Positions 36,279-50,200 of a stretch of DNA of 64,000 nt are shown piece by piece. Every line of letters begins with the position of its first letter. Positions within the stretch are counted from its first letter, which is position 1. The notes below the pieces were generated by a model. It made no database searches. It saw only the letters and a program-made list of their open reading frames with translations, and was not told the origin of the DNA. The translations under genes were made by a program, and so were the position numbers. Source of the stretch: Mikania micrantha (Eukaryota > Streptophyta > Magnoliopsida > Asterales > Asteraceae); the NCBI GenBank assembly GCA_009363875.1, contig CM018694.1, forward strand, positions 4,526,001 to 4,590,000, in the 5' to 3' direction.

Positions 36279-36931
36279 TGTAACATCAGTGCCGGAATCG
36301 TTACCGGAACAGTGATCTCTACAGTAACTTGCACAGTGACTCAGGTACACACTACGTGAAACTATGTATATGCTATTGACACTTGATGCTTGACACTAAA
36401 CTATTATGCAATTGTTCTGAAATCTGATTTAAGCCCCAGGGTTTAACAGTCAGAAACACATCAGACAACACTAAACTGACACACAGATGTTTGATTTAAT
36501 GCTATTATGTATAAACGTATGCGAGGTTAAACATAACAAAACTATAACGGTTGTTGTTACAGAATGCTAAACCGACGAATTATTCGTATAGGTGACGATC
36601 TGTACGAATAAATCTTAAAGTTTAACGTCCTGAAACGATGACTTAAAAGTAGAAAACAAGAATCAGAAAGTGAAACCAACGTAGTGTTCGTTCGAATGAC
36701 GATTCGAACGAATACGCACGAAGGTGACATGTTCTGACGAAACGCTTAAAATAATCAATTACGATAAATAATTCAAGAAACATTGATTTAAAACATTTAC
36801 TAGGGATAACCACCTTTAAAATAATTCAAATAGATTCTTTTTATTTAAAATACATAAAATGCGCGTAATAATCCGGAAACGCAATGGAGACGAAAAACGA
36901 GCAACTGAATCGAACCCATACACCCTCAGGG

Positions 36932-36939
36932 TATATAAG
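36932..36939 (+). promoter_or_regulatory. LTR4 TATA box
   Basis: TATATAAG in GGGTATATAAGTACTAAATG is followed by a CT-rich leader (36985-37025), the arrangement expected for a plant LTR promoter and transcription start. Confidence 0.6.
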
Positions 36940-37339
36940 TACTAAATGAGAGACCTTTTTCCTCATTTAATTCATTTTTCCCTCTCTCTAGCCTCTCACT
37001 CCCGTTTTTCTTCCTCTCTCTAAAATTCTCATCTTCAAACTGCAAAATCTTGCTCATTTGGTGATCAAATCTCGTGTTCATGGTGTTCACACGTAGCTAC
37101 CAACGTGCTCTACATAGAAGTACAACTGATCTGAAGGTTTAACCAGCAAAAATCAAGGTATGGAAGCTTTTATGTCAAGAAAGATTAGGGTTTTCTATAC
37201 CTATAGTTGATTCATCACTCCTACCCGGTCCTAAGTCCTTCACTGGTTATCCTACACCTTGGGGAAACGATCTTTTCCTAACCACCCCACGGGAACAGTT
37301 ATATAACCGATTAGAGATGGATGAAAATGGTGGTATGCA

Positions 37340-37870
37340 GGGTTCGTAACATTGCAGCTACGGCCGAACCCTGGGCTGGTGGAAGGCTAGACCAGCCGAA
37401 CCTCCATCACCAAGGGGGGGAAGGGACGAACCTACATGCACTCTGACCGAACCTTCACACCCGCGAACCTACCAACATCACCGAACCTCCTGTAGCCGAA
37501 CCTTAGACCTATAGCCGAACCTTGCACCAACAATAAGCCTTAGGTTCGCCAATCATCATCAGCCGAACCTGCCAGTACCTTAGCCGAACCTTGCTGCTGC
37601 AAACCTCCATGCGAACCTGCTATCATCTTCAAGCTCCTGCTACGAACCTCCATCCAACGAACTCAGGCCAAGACTCTTCGAACCTATCACCATCAGGCGA
37701 ACCATAGCATTCACGAACCTGTTATGTCGAACCCATGTTATCCGACGAACCCTGCATGATTACAACTATCATCACCGAACCCTAGTATGCGGCGAACCTT
37801 GGGATGGCCGAACCTGAGGACCACCGAACCATAGTAGAGCCGAACCTCAGCCATTGGGATCATGAGGTTC
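37340..37870 (+). repeat. CGAACC hexamer array in LTR4
   Basis: About 25 copies of CGAACC or close variants occur in 530 bases, nearly all on the plus (sense) strand, at irregular spacing without a longer repeat unit. The equivalent region of elements 2 and 3 has the same sense-strand hexamer. Confidence 0.8.
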
Positions 37871-38756
37871 GCTGGAATGAGGGCCAGACTTACCCAACTC
37901 GATGTTTTCGGCCCAAGCTCACTGATTCGACTCATGTGACTGATTGGCCCATGTCCCACTTTCGGTCCATGCGGTTCAATCGGCCCAATACACCTACTCG
38001 GCCCACATAACCCCTACGGTCCATGTTTCCATTTGAGGTGGCCCATGCAACTAGCCGGCCCATGTACATAATATTTGGCCCACACATAGCTAAATCGGCC
38101 CAATAACAATTGACACGGCCCATATGCGTATTGTTGGTCCCAACCCATCATTCGGCCCATGTGCTTAAAAACATAAACCAACAATTTAAATAATGGATTA
38201 GGAATAAGATGCATGTAAATCTATGGTTATTATTACAAAGGTGATGAAATGTTTGGGTCTAATATAGTTCACAAACTTAAAACGTTAAAGGATACATAGT
38301 TGATTGCCTAGTGATGTTATTAATGCAAATAAACGAGGAAGTTAATGTCACACCCCGAGCCGGCGGGGTAGGATCGGAGTCCCCGTCGGGCGGAGGTTCC
38401 CGGGGCGCGATATCGGGAGTGATAATCAGGAGTGATCAGATTGTTACATTGCACATGATATAAATGAGAAATGCTAATTAAAATAGAATTACAAAGTTAA
38501 ATTACAGCAGTAACGTTTATAATTTAACAATGTAAATCTATTGTAAAACATCAATAAATGACTATCTTGTATTTACACAAGATATACAAAATAATTTATA
38601 TCATGATGTCTTCAAAAGTATGCAGGTCCAAAATACTAGTCTTCTATCTGAAGTCCTAGTCCAAAAGAAATGACTTCCTAATTGACCTGTTCGTCACCTG
38701 AGAAGTCATACAAAAATAAAGGTCAACACATGGTTGGTGAGTTCATATAGTTTAGT

Positions 38757-38833
38757 ATTTGAAAATGATTTGAAAATGATTTGAAAATGATTTGAAAATG
38801 ATTTGAAAATGATTTGAAAATGATTTGAAAATG
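38757..38833. repeat. 11-bp tandem repeat expanded in one LTR
   Basis: Seven perfect copies of ATTTGAAAATG are present here, against one in the 5' LTR (about 47665-47675). The expansion therefore arose after insertion or during reverse transcription. Confidence 0.97.
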
Positions 38834-39576
38834 ATTTGAAAACCTTCTTTGGTAAAGACCCTAACCTCATTAACTTCACATGTAATATCCAAATCGGTAT
38901 GCTTATATATAGGGCATATGTAGGGTCGAACTTACCGCCCGCCCAGCCAACATCCCACCACATACTAATTCACATATGACACTGTTGTTAATGATAATTA
39001 AGCATTTTTACCCTTAACACAATCCCATATGTACCTCTGTTTATTGTTCCTGTCATTACAATCATTTGAAATCCCTGTTGATTCCTTAAGTTCATCATAC
39101 AATATGATCAACCACACAATTGTATAAACAGTTATAAATGCTTAATTAAACAAGTAAATAAACATTTAATAAAATCTAAGTCCTTATGATTGGGGCCTAA
39201 GGTCATACTCGAGTAGACTAGTCTGTCAATCTGGGTACTTAGTAGTTAGGGAATTCTGTAAATATCATCAAACATAAGACCTACAAGTCAATCAGTCTAG
39301 CTAGGACTTCTTGAAATATAGGATTTCTGAGTTCAATGTGTTGGCAAATGTTATCTCTGATATTTCACATACTACCCCTTAAAAATGTTTTAATGATCGT
39401 CTGATTTTGTCACAAGATGTACTTGATGTGTTGATCATAGAATACAAGATTCATTGATCGGTTGTACACTTGATTCATTTTCCAACAAACACTTGGTTTG
39501 TAGAACATTGAATGTTATCTTTGCAAAGATTGTTTTGTTTGATGTCTTGAAGTCCCACCCTTGTTTTGTCAAACTG

Positions 39577-39709
39577 TTTGATTTGATTTCTTGAATTCAC
39601 CCACTTGATTTCCCAAAATGTTTGATTTGATTCCTTGAATTCACCCACTTGATTTCCCAAAATGTTTGATTTGATTCCCTTGAATTCACCCACTTGATTT
39701 CCCAAAATG
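39577..39709. repeat. 44-bp tandem repeat in LTR3
   Basis: Three units of 44-45 bp contain GAATTCACCCACTTGATTTCC, followed by a partial fourth. They are also present at 48419-48551 in the 5' LTR. Confidence 0.95.
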
Positions 39710-40839
39710 TTTGATTTGATTCCTTTGGATTGTTTTGACTTATAGAAAAGTTTAGTTTAACTCGTTTATTCACTTAATATATATAAGTGAATAAGCTTAG
39801 TAAAACCTGCATAAAATCTTCCTAGACATGGTCTAGAATATCATTTATATATATGTAAAACATATAAATTTAAAAGCATTAAAGTAAACAATTTAAGTAA
39901 ACAGTCTACGCATGCTTCTCAGCCCCGCGTTTTAAAACAAAATGTTAGAAAAGGGGCAATGAACTCACCTGTGCTGCTATGTAATTTGATCTAACACAAA
40001 ATGCGCGCTCCTGTATGTAAGCTAAGTTTCTTCGGTTCCTGAGTTATTTTATAAGAATTCGAATATAATAAGTACGCGTAGTAGTCGTTGTGCCTAAGAC
40101 CTTGAGTCTTGTTGTGTGTGCAACTAAGTGTCTTAGTACTAAGTGTATCTAAGATCTACTCTATCTTAATTACCCTTCTTATGATCCCAATTCCCATGAT
40201 TAGTTACTAACTTACTTTTAAATTTTAGAAAATTTCGGCAGAGTTTCCTTTGTTTTTAGAGCAAATCCAGACAATTATATTGTCTATTTTATAACAAGTT
40301 CCCAATCTATTAAATCAAAGTAAGTCATTTAAATCAAAACATTACAATTAAATCAATATTAAGTCAAAATCATTTAATGAAGTTTAATAAGTTATAAATA
40401 AATGAAATTTTATCAATTTCTCATAACTTGAGTTTACAAAATCATTTAATACATGATGGGCTTTATTAAGCCCCATTGGGCCCCATTTAGGCCCAATTGA
40501 GTTTCCTTGTCTTCTATTTGATCATGATTCAAGTAATTGAGTGATCCCATATCCATTTGTCCTACTTAGTTAACAATTCTTTGTAGTATGTTCTATAATG
40601 CAGATGTTGACTTATCTAGTTCATCACTTGACCTTAGAACCTTGTTATTTGTCTTTCATGCTCCTATTTCTAATAACCGGATTTGTTGTACAAAAGATGA
40701 TATTTCATATCATCCACATGCACACACACACACCCCATGCACACACCCAAACTCTAACTTGTGCATGCACATGCATACCCGTCCTATATATCATGAAAAC
40801 CGAGGGTTGTATTGAAAATCCTAGTTCCAAGACCTCTAG

Positions 40840-41310
40840 AGCAGCGAACCTATGCTATGTTGTAATAGGGTTCGGTTCCAATGGTGTTAGACGAACCCAT
40901 AAGGTTTGGCCCCTCATGGTTCGTCCATTTCCTAGGGTTCGTTCACCTTGGGTTCGTGGGTTGTAATTGCAGGGTTCGGAGAGTAAGGGTTCGTGATATG
41001 GTTTTAAGGTTCGGTTGCTAAGTGAATGGTCACAGGTTCGTTGCTGCCAACTAATACAGTAACAGGGTTCATTGCACTTGAGTTGTAGGGTTCGGCTGGG
41101 TCGGCACTTGCAGCATCATGCAGGGTTCGTTGGCAGGAAAATGGTTCGGTGCAGGTGGCAGGGTTCGTGAGTCAGACAACAGGGTTCGGTGTCCAGAGTT
41201 CGTGAGGTGCCAAAAGGGTTCGGCTCCATCATTTCGCTGTGCAATAGGGTTCGACTGGGTTCGGCTGATGCTGTTTGGGTTCTGTTAACGAACCTGTGAA
41301 ATTCCTTGGC
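40840..41310 (-). repeat. CGAACC (GGTTCG) hexamer array in LTR3
   Basis: About 20 GGTTCG hexamers occur on the plus strand, that is CGAACC in the sense orientation of the element, with irregular spacing. They are repeated at 49680-50150 in the other LTR. Confidence 0.85.
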
Positions 41311-42372
41311 TGCCAACTTCGACTTTGAGACCTCCAACCTGTTAAAATCCGTTCCTATGGTTGCCTAAGCATGCAAGATACCTTCATCTATGTATTCCAA
41401 GTGTTTGATATCGATTTTAATAGCGAAATTGAATGAACTCGTGAAAACCCTATAAAACCGTATTTAAAATGATGATTTACCTTAGGTTTTGTGGATGAGA
41501 ACTGGAAATTCTTGTACTTCTGGAATCTACACGATGAGAGGATCGTAGTGACACCAAAATGGCTTGAATCCGACTCGAAACGTGCGAGATCTTCTAGAGA
41601 GAAGTTGAGAGAACAATCCTTGTAGAGAGAGAGAGAAGGTAGACGAGAATGAGAGAGAGATTGGGTATTGGTGGTGGTTGTTGGAGCCTTAATGGTTCAT
41701 TAAATGTTTTAGAAAAATACCCGGTCGCTCGGTCTCGTTCGGTTTCGCGTAATAATGTTGTTTCGCGTAGTTTTCGCGACAAAACGACACGGTTATAAAA
41801 TTAGAAATCTTTTAACTATTCTAGGTTGTGATTCCTAATAAATTAACTAATATCTTCTTATTTATAAACAAATTTAAAATATTAATTAACTGTTTAAATC
41901 GAAATGTACAGTCGTCGCGCGTATTCGTTCGGATCGTCACCCGCACGAACACGACGATAACTATACTTTTCAATCTTGTTTTCTAATTTTAGAATATCAT
42001 TCAGAACGTTAAACTTTCAGATATATTCGTACAGATCGTCACCTATACGAATAACCCGTCCATTTAGCATTCACATAACGATATTCGTGTGTTTTGTTCT
42101 TTAAAGCCTCACATACGTTTATACATAATAAGTCCTAAGCAAATAATCACATGATGGTTCTGTATTGCCAGATAATTATCCGACTCAAGAACCATTGTTC
42201 TGAACTGTGTTTCTGTTAAATGTGTCTGAAACTGTTCTATGACAACTCACCATGATAATGATAAATGACATGAATATGAAAATTACTGAAATGTGTGTGA
42301 TTCATACCTGTTTTACTGTTCATGTAATGTAGAGATCACTGTTCCGATTGCGGTTCCGGCACTGATGTTACA

Positions 42373-42385
42373 GTCTCCCCTTGTT
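42373..42385 (-). other. Element 3 polypurine tract
   Basis: On the minus strand AACAAGGGGAGAC abuts the LTR start TGTAACATC. A palindrome, AAATTTCGGGACGAAATTT, lies between it and the pol stop codon, as in element 1. Confidence 0.85.
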
Positions 42386-42406
42386 AGAGAAATTTCGTCC
42401 CGAAAT

Positions 42407-45400
42407 TTAAGTGTCGTTATCGGGTACAGCTTCCTCTTCAAACAGTTGAGGATACTTCAACTTCATGTGATCTTCACGTTCCCAAGTGAATTCGGGCCCG
42501 CGTCTTGAATTCCATCGAACCTTTACAATAGGAATACGGCTTCGCCTCAGTTGTTTAACCTTGCGATCCATAATCTCTAAAGGTTCTTCAATGAAATGTA
42601 ACTGTTCATCGACTTGAATCTCTTCGATTGGAATGACGAGAGACTCGTCAGCAAGGCATTTCTTTAAGTTTGAGATGTGAAACACATCATGCACACCACT
42701 GAGTTCACCTGGTAATCTCAGTCGATAAGCTACAGGACCTATGCGTTCGATGATTTCGAATGGTCCCACGTATCGTGGTGCTAATTTGCCTTTCTTTCCA
42801 AAGCGTACAACGCCTTTCCATGGGGATACCTTCAACATTACACGATCTCCCACTTGGAATTCCAACGGCTTACGCCGTTTGTCGGCGTAGCTCTTTTGTC
42901 TGCTCCTTGTTGCTTGTAGTCTTCTTTGAATCTGAGCTATCTTGTCAGTGGTTTCTTGTATTAGTTCTGGCCCCGTTATTCGATTGTCTCCAATTTCAGT
43001 CCAACAAATCGGTGATCGACATTTCCGGCCATAAAGAGCCTCGAATGGTGCACATCCGATACTGCTGTGGTAACTGTTATTGTAGGAGAATTCAATCAGT
43101 GGCAAATGGGAATCCCAATTCCCACCGAAGTCTAGAACACAGGTTCTCAACATGTCCTCTAGGGTTTGAATAGTACGTTCGCTTTGGCCATCCGTTTGTG
43201 GGTGGTAAGCTGTACTCAGATTCAACTGTGTCCCTAGAGATTTCTGTAATGATTGCCAGAACCTTGATGTGAATCTGCTATCTCGATCAGAAATAATAGA
43301 CAATGGCACACCGTGGCGTACCACTATCTCGTTGATGTATAATTTTGCCAGTTTATCCATGGTGAAGTTCTCACGCATGGGCAAGAAATGAGCAGATTTG
43401 GTTAAACGATCAATGATTACCCAAATTGTATCATGACCGCTGGAAGTGCGGGGTAGCTTGGTAATGAAATCCATAGCTATTTGTTCCCACTTCCAGAGCG
43501 GAATCTCAGGCTGTTCCAGTAGACCAGACGGTCTCTGGTGTTCCGCCTTTACTTTCGCACACGTAAGACACTGTCCGACATACTCGGCTATGTCTTTCTT
43601 CATTCCCGGCCACCAATAAAATCCACGCAAGTCTTGGTACATTTTATCAGCGCCTGGATGGACAGAGTATCTAGTCTTGTGTGCTTCATCAAAGATAAGT
43701 TTCCTCAATTCATCTACCGCAGGGATCCATATACGTTCCTTGTAGTAGATCATTCCATCGGACTTTGTGTCAAACTGTTTCTCTGCTCCGCAATCAAGTT
43801 CTTTCTTCAGATTATTTCGGTCAAGTGCTTCTTGCTGTGCTTGAACAATCTTGTCACTTAAACTGGTCTGCACAGTTATCCCCATTGCTCTAACGCGCAA
43901 GGGTTTGACTCGTTCCTTCCGGCTCAAGGCATCAGCTACAACATTCGCCTTTCCCGGATGGTATTTGATCACACAATCATAATCATTCAGAAGTTCAACC
44001 CAACGGCGTTGTCGCATGTTGAGCTCCTTCTGATCAAAGATGTGCTGCAGACTTTTGTGATCAGTGAATATGGTACACTTGGTGCCATATAAGTAATGTC
44101 TCCAAATCTTCAGTGCGAAGATTACAGCTCCCAGTTCAAGATCATGAGTAGTGTAGTTCTTCTCATGAATCTTTAACTGTCTTGATGCATAGGCTATGAC
44201 TTTGTCCCGTTGCATTAACACACAACCGAGTCCCTGATGGGAAGCATCACAGTACACAACAAAGTCATCACAGCCCTCTGGGAGAGATAGAATTGGAGCA
44301 TCACACAGTTTCTGTTTCAATGTCTGAAAAGCATCTTCCTGTTTCTGCTCCCAGACAAACGGTTCGCTTTTCTGGGTTAGCTTAGTGAGAGGCAAGGCTA
44401 TCTTAGAAAAGTTTGAGATAAACCTTCTGTAATAACCCGCCAATCCCAAAAAGACCGTATCTCCGTCGGTGTCTTCGGAGTGTCCCAATTCTTTATCGCT
44501 TCAATCTTGGCAGGGTCTACATGAATTCCCTCGCTGTTGACCACATGACCCAGAAATTGAACTTCTCTTAGCCAAAACTCACATTTAGAGAATTTGGCAT
44601 AGAGTTTCTCTTCTTTCAACAGCTCCAAGATTCTTCTAAGGTGTTGCTCATGTTCTGTTTTGGTCTTGGAATAAATCAGTATGTCATCAATAAAGACAAT
44701 GACAAACTGATCCAAGTACGGCTTGCACACTCGGTTCATGAGATCCATGAAAACCGCGGGTGCATTTGTCAATCCGAAAGGCATTACCATGAATTCGTAA
44801 TGCCCGTATCTTGTTCGGAAGGCCGTTTTCGGTATGTCTTCATCTTGAACTCTCAGTTGATGATATCCAGACCGCAAGTCAATCTTTGAGAAGTATTGAG
44901 CTCCTTGCAGTTGGTCAAACAAATCATCAATCCTCGGTAATGGATACCGATTCTTGATGGTTAGTTTGTTCAGTTCACGGTAATCTATGCACATTCTGAA
45001 CGATCCGTCTTTCTTTTTCACGAACAAGACCGGAGCTCCCCAAGGTGAGTAGCTCGGTCTGATGAAACCCTTGTCAAGTAGCTCCTGTAATTGATTAGAC
45101 AATTCCTGCATCTCTGAAGGTGCTAACCTGTAAGGAGATTTAGCAACAGGAGTTGCTCCAGGAATTAAGTCAATACGAAATTCTACCGGTCGCGCAGGTG
45201 GCAAACCTGGTAGGTCTTCGGGGAATACTTCAGGATATTCTTTCACTACTGGTACATCTTGAATCTTCTTCTTGTCTTTCTCTTTTTCCACCACATGAGC
45301 CAGGAATGCTATGCACCGCTTCTGTAGACACTTACGCGCCTTTATGCAAGAAATGATTTTGACACTTCGCTTTGCTTGATCCCCTTTAACTTCCAATACA

Positions 45401-47076
45401 CGATCACTCGGCAATGGAATTCGAAGCAGTTTCTCAGAACAGATGACTTCCACTCGGTTAGATGAGAGCCAATCCATTCCAACAATGATGTCAAAACTAC
45501 CCAGCTCCATCGGTATCAAATCGATGGTAAATGTAAAATCATTTAGCGTCAATGGGCAGTTCCTATAAACTGTACTAACTGTGATCTGTTTCCCGTTAGC
45601 TACTTCTATAATGTAAGGGGAGTCTAACTGTTCCTCTATGGAATCTAGTTGGCATGCAAAGTCGGTAGAGATAAAACTCTGATCCGCACCAGTATCAAAT
45701 AAGACAGATGCATAAAAGTCATGTAAGAGAAACGTACCAGTGACCACATTTGGGTCCTGGCGTGCAGCTGGTGCTCCGATAGCAAAGGCTCGTCCACGGG
45801 GTGCTTGAACTGCTGGTTGAGCCTTCTTTGGGCAGTTCTTCGCAAAGTGGCCTTGTTCGCCACAGTTATAGCATCCACCATGGTTCTGATTAGCTGGTGG
45901 AGGAAGAGCCAAAGCAGCATTGTTGACTGCTTGATTAGGAGTCATCCTACAGTATTGGACCCAATGGCCCTTTCTTCCACATCCTGTGCAATGTTTACAC
46001 GGAGCGTCAGCCGGGTGATGATACTGACACTTGGCACACAAAGGAAACGTGCCAGTGTAAGGCTTGCGGTTGGGGTTTTGTGGTGCTGCTGTTACTTGTT
46101 GGAGAGGTGTGGCCACCGTGTAGTTTTTGATGGTCTTCTGTTTCTTCTTCTGGTGGTGGTGGGGTTTCTTGGAAGACTCAGACTTGTTCTTGCTGGGTTC
46201 AGCCTCCTTCTTTAAAGTTCCAGAGGCTACCATAAGATCAGTGAGTTTCCCAGACAGTCTCACTGCAGATTCAATAGTAGTAGGGTTGGCTGAAACAACC
46301 ATGCCCTGAATGCAGGCGGGAAGTCCACCCACATACCTGTCTATTCTTTTCTCCAATGTTGGTACCATGTCAGGTACCAAAGCAACCAACTCGTGGTAAC
46401 GAGTTGTATACCCCATGTGATCAGCCCCCTTCATCACATGATTAGATAATTCAACCTCCAATTTCTGCAGCTCATTCTTCGGACAGAACTCTGTTCGCAG
46501 CAGTGTCTTGAAATCTTCCCATGGCATGGCCATGGCTTCTTCTCTTCCTCGGGCGTTAATCTGACCGTTCCACCAGGTCAGAGCCCGTTTGTTGAATGTT
46601 CCCGCTGAGTAACGGACCTTGTGGTGTTCGGGGCAGCTGCAGAGATCCAACGTTGCCTCAATCTTCTCAATCCATTGGATTAGTCCAACGGCACCTTCAG
46701 ACCCACTAAAACTGGGTGGTTTACATCCTACAAAGGACTTGTAGGAGTAGTGAGATGAATCTCTAGTATTTCCACTGGCTTCTCCGGATGTGTTGCCAGT
46801 ATTGAGGATCTCATTACGAAGACGAAGGAACATCTCCGGTATAGCTTCTTTCATCTGATTCGTCATCTGGCTACTCAGTAACGTCACCAGAGCGATAGTA
46901 GCAGGATCCATGGCCGGTGTTGTGCCTGAACCAGATGCTTGAGTAATCAATGGAGGAGGGGGAGGAGGAGGTGGAGGAGGTGGTGGTGGAGAGTCATTCG
47001 GAGACGGTGTGGAGGAGTGTGGAGCCAAGTCTTGTGGTGGTAGTTGTATCAGAGGAGGTTGTCTTCGTGGAGGCAT
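42407..47076 (-). pseudogene. Element 3 gag-pol with a single one-base deletion
   Basis: The chosen start is the ATG of MPPRRQPP at 47076; two upstream in-frame Mets add eight residues. A proline run near the N-terminus precedes Gag. Zinc knuckles include CTGCGRKGHWVQYC and CYNCGEQGHFAKNC. Then come protease (LFDTGADQS), reverse transcriptase (FIDDILIYS), RNase H, integrase (HHCC module, then MDFITKL, ISDRDSRF, GQSE) and a chromodomain (IMDRKVKQLRR to FTWERED) near the C-terminus, with the stop at 42407. The run of A on the plus strand at 44448-44452 is one base shorter than relatives imply, which shifts the frame in the RT/RNase H connection. All other signature residues look intact. With such young LTRs, it probably moved by its own or borrowed proteins shortly before the break, unless the break is a sequencing error. 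Confidence 0.95.
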
Positions 47077-47235
47077 TCTGATCATAACCAATAAAGTCAT
47101 CGGTTAGTGCAATGATCGAATACAGAAGACAATATGCAAATAAGCCTTAAGTCCTATGTTCTCTATATGCAGGGTCCCTAGGTTATAGTCTAGGCCAAAC
47201 CATTTAAATAAGTGACCTATATTTCTCTATAACCA

Positions 47236-47249
47236 TGGCTCTGATACCA
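47236..47249 (-). other. Element 3 primer binding site (initiator tRNA-Met)
   Basis: Minus-strand TGGTATCAGAGCCA matches the complement of the 3' end of plant initiator tRNA-Met over 14 bases, and lies three bases inside the LTR edge at 47253. Confidence 0.92.
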
Positions 47250-47252
47250 ATC

Positions 47253-50200
47253 TGTCACACCCCGAGCCGGCGGGGTAGGATCGGAGTCCCCGTCGGGCGG
47301 AAGGTTCCCGGGGCGCGATATCGGGAGTGATAATCAGGAGTGATCAGATTGTTACATTGCACATGATATAAATGAGAAATGCTAATTAAAATAGAATTAC
47401 AAAGTTAAATTACAGCAGTAACGTTTATAATTTAACAATGTAAATCTATTGTAAAACATCAATAAATGACTATCTTGTATTTACACAAGATATACAAAAT
47501 AATTTATATCATGATGTCTTCAAAAGTATGCAGGTCCAAAATACTAGTCTTCTATCTGAAGTCCTAGTCCAAAAGAAATGACTTCCTAATTGACCTGTTC
47601 GTCACCTGAGAAGTCATACAAAAATAAAGGTCAACACATGGTTGGTGAGTTCATATAGTTTAGTATTTGAAAATGATTTGAAAACCTTCTTTGGTAAAGA
47701 CCCTAACCTCATTAACTTCACATGTAATATCCAAATCGGTATGCTTATATATAGGGCATATGTAGGGTCGAACTTACCGCCCGCCCAGCCAACATCCCAC
47801 CACATACTAATTCACATATGACACTGTTGTTAATGATAATTAAGCATTTTTACCCTTAACACAATCCCATATGTACCTCTGTTTATTGTTCCTGTCATTA
47901 CAATCATTTGAAATCCCTGTTGATTCCTTAAGTTCATCATACAATATGATCAACCACACAATTGTATAAACAGTTATAAATGCTTAATTAAACAAGTAAA
48001 TAAACATTTAATAAAATCTAAGTCCTTATGATTGGGGCCTAAGGTCATACTCGAGTAGACTAGTCTGTCAATCTGGGTACTTAGTAGTTAGGGAATTCTG
48101 TAAATATCATCAAACATAAGACCTACAAGTCAATCAGTCTAGCTAGGACTTCTTGAAATATAGGATTTCTGAGTTCAATGTGTTGGCAAACGTTATCTCT
48201 GATATTTCACATACTACCCCTTAAAAATGTTTTAATGATCGTCTGATTTTGTCACAAGATGTACTTGATGTGTTGATCATAGAATACAAGATTCATTGAT
48301 CGGTTGTACACTTGATTCATTTTCCAACAAACACTTGGTTTGTAGAACATTGAATGTTATCTTTGCAAAGATTGTTTTGTTTGATGTCTTGAAGTCCCAC
48401 CCTTGTTTTGTCAAACTGTTTGATTTGATTTCTTGAATTCACCCACTTGATTTCCCAAAATGTTTGATTTGATTCCTTGAATTCACCCACTTGATTTCCC
48501 AAAATGTTTGATTTGATTCCCTTGAATTCACCCACTTGATTTCCCAAAATGTTTGATTTGATTCCTTTGGAATGTTTTGACTTATAGAAAAGTTTAGTTT
48601 AACTCGTTTATTCACTTAATATATATAAGTGAATAAGCTTAGTAAAACCTACATAAAATATTCCTAGACATGGTCTAGAATATCATTTATATATATGTAA
48701 AACATATAAATTTAAAAGCATTAAAGTAAACAATTTAAGTAAACAGTCTACGCATGCTTCTCAGCCCCGCGTTTTAAAACAAAATGTTAGAAAAGGGGCA
48801 ATGAACTCACCTGTGCTGCTATGTAATTTGATCTAACACAAAATGCGCGCTCCTGTATGTAAGCTAAGTTTCTTCGGTTCCTGAGTTATTTTATAAGAAT
48901 TCGAATATAATAAGTACGCGTAGTAGTCGTTGTGCCTAAGACCTTGAGTCTTGTTGTGTGTGCAACTAAGTGTCTTAGTACTAAGTGTATCTAAGATCTA
49001 CTCTATCTTAATTACCCTTCTTATGATCCCAATTCCCATGATTAGTTACTAACTTACTTTTAAATTTTAGAAAATTTCGGCAGAGTTTCCTTTGTTTTTA
49101 GAGCAAATCCAGACAATTATATTGTCTATTTTATAACAAGTTCCCAATCTATTAAATCAAAGTAAGTCATTTAAATCAAAACATTACAATTAAATCAATA
49201 TTAAGTCAAAATCATTTAATGAAGTTTAATAAGTTATAAATAAATGAAATTTTATCAATTTCTCATAACTTGAGTTTACAAAATCATTTAATACATGATG
49301 GGCTTTATTAAGCCCCATTGGGCCCCATTTAGGCCCAATTGAGTTTCCTTGTCTTCTATTTGATCATGATTCAAGTAATTGAGTGATCCCATATCCATTT
49401 GTCCTACTTAGTTAACAATTCTTTGTAGTATGTTCTATAATGCAGATGTTGACTTATCTAGTTCATCACTTGACCTTAGAACCTTGTTATTTGTCTTTCA
49501 TGCTCCTATTTCTAATAACCGGATTTGTTGTACAAAAGATGATATTTCATATCATCCACATGCACACACACACACCCCATGCACACACCCAAACTCTAAC
49601 TTGTGCATGCACATGCATACCCGTCCTATATATCATGAAAACCGAGGGTTGTATTGAAAATCCTAGTTCCAAGACCTCTAGAGCAGCGAACCTATGCTAT
49701 GTTGTAATAGGGTTCGGTTCCAATGGTGTTAGACGAACCCATAAGGTTTGGCCCCTCATGGTTCGTCCATTTCCTAGGGTTCGTTCACCTTGGGTTCGTG
49801 GGTTGTAATTGCAGGGTTCGGAGAGTAAGGGTTCGTGATATGGTTTTAAGGTTCGGTTGCTAAGTGAATGGTCACAGGTTCGTTGCTGCCAACTAATACA
49901 GTAACAGGGTTCGTTGCACTTGAGTTGTAGGGTTCGGCTGGGTCGGCACTTGCAGCATCATGCAGGGTTCGTTGGCAGGAAAATGGTTCGGTGCAGGTGG
50001 CAGGGTTCGTGAGTCAGACAACAGGGTTCGGTGTCCAGAGTTCGTGAGGTGCCAAAAGGGTTCGGCTCCATCATTTCGCTGTGCAATAGGGTTCGACTGG
50101 GTTCGGCTGATGCTGTTTGGGTTCTGTTAACGAACCTGTGAAATTCCTTGGCTGCCAACTTCGACTTTGAGACCTCCAACCTGTTAAAATCCGTTCCTAT

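Larger units (their letters stand above)
38698..41480 (-). other. Predicted leader intron in LTR3
   Basis: On the minus strand AGAAGTACAAG is followed by a donor-like CTAAG|GTAAATC (first base 41480). The acceptor-like GACTTCTCAG ends at 38698, before GTGACGAACAGG. The same pair in the 5' LTR is 50323 and 47606. The interval holds the CGAACC array, GGCCCC block and the 44-bp tandem repeats. Confidence 0.4.
38346..42372 (-). repeat. Element 3 3' LTR (4027 bp)
   Basis: It begins TGTCACACCCCGAGCCGG on the plus strand and ends GTTACA beside the PPT. It contains seven copies of an 11-bp unit (ATTTGAAAATG, 38757-38833) where the other LTR has one, which explains the length difference. Confidence 0.95.

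Noticed and set aside
40588..40966. Overlapping open frames in LTR3, identical at 49430-49808
   Set aside because: They recur only because the LTR is duplicated; no codon bias or domain is visible.
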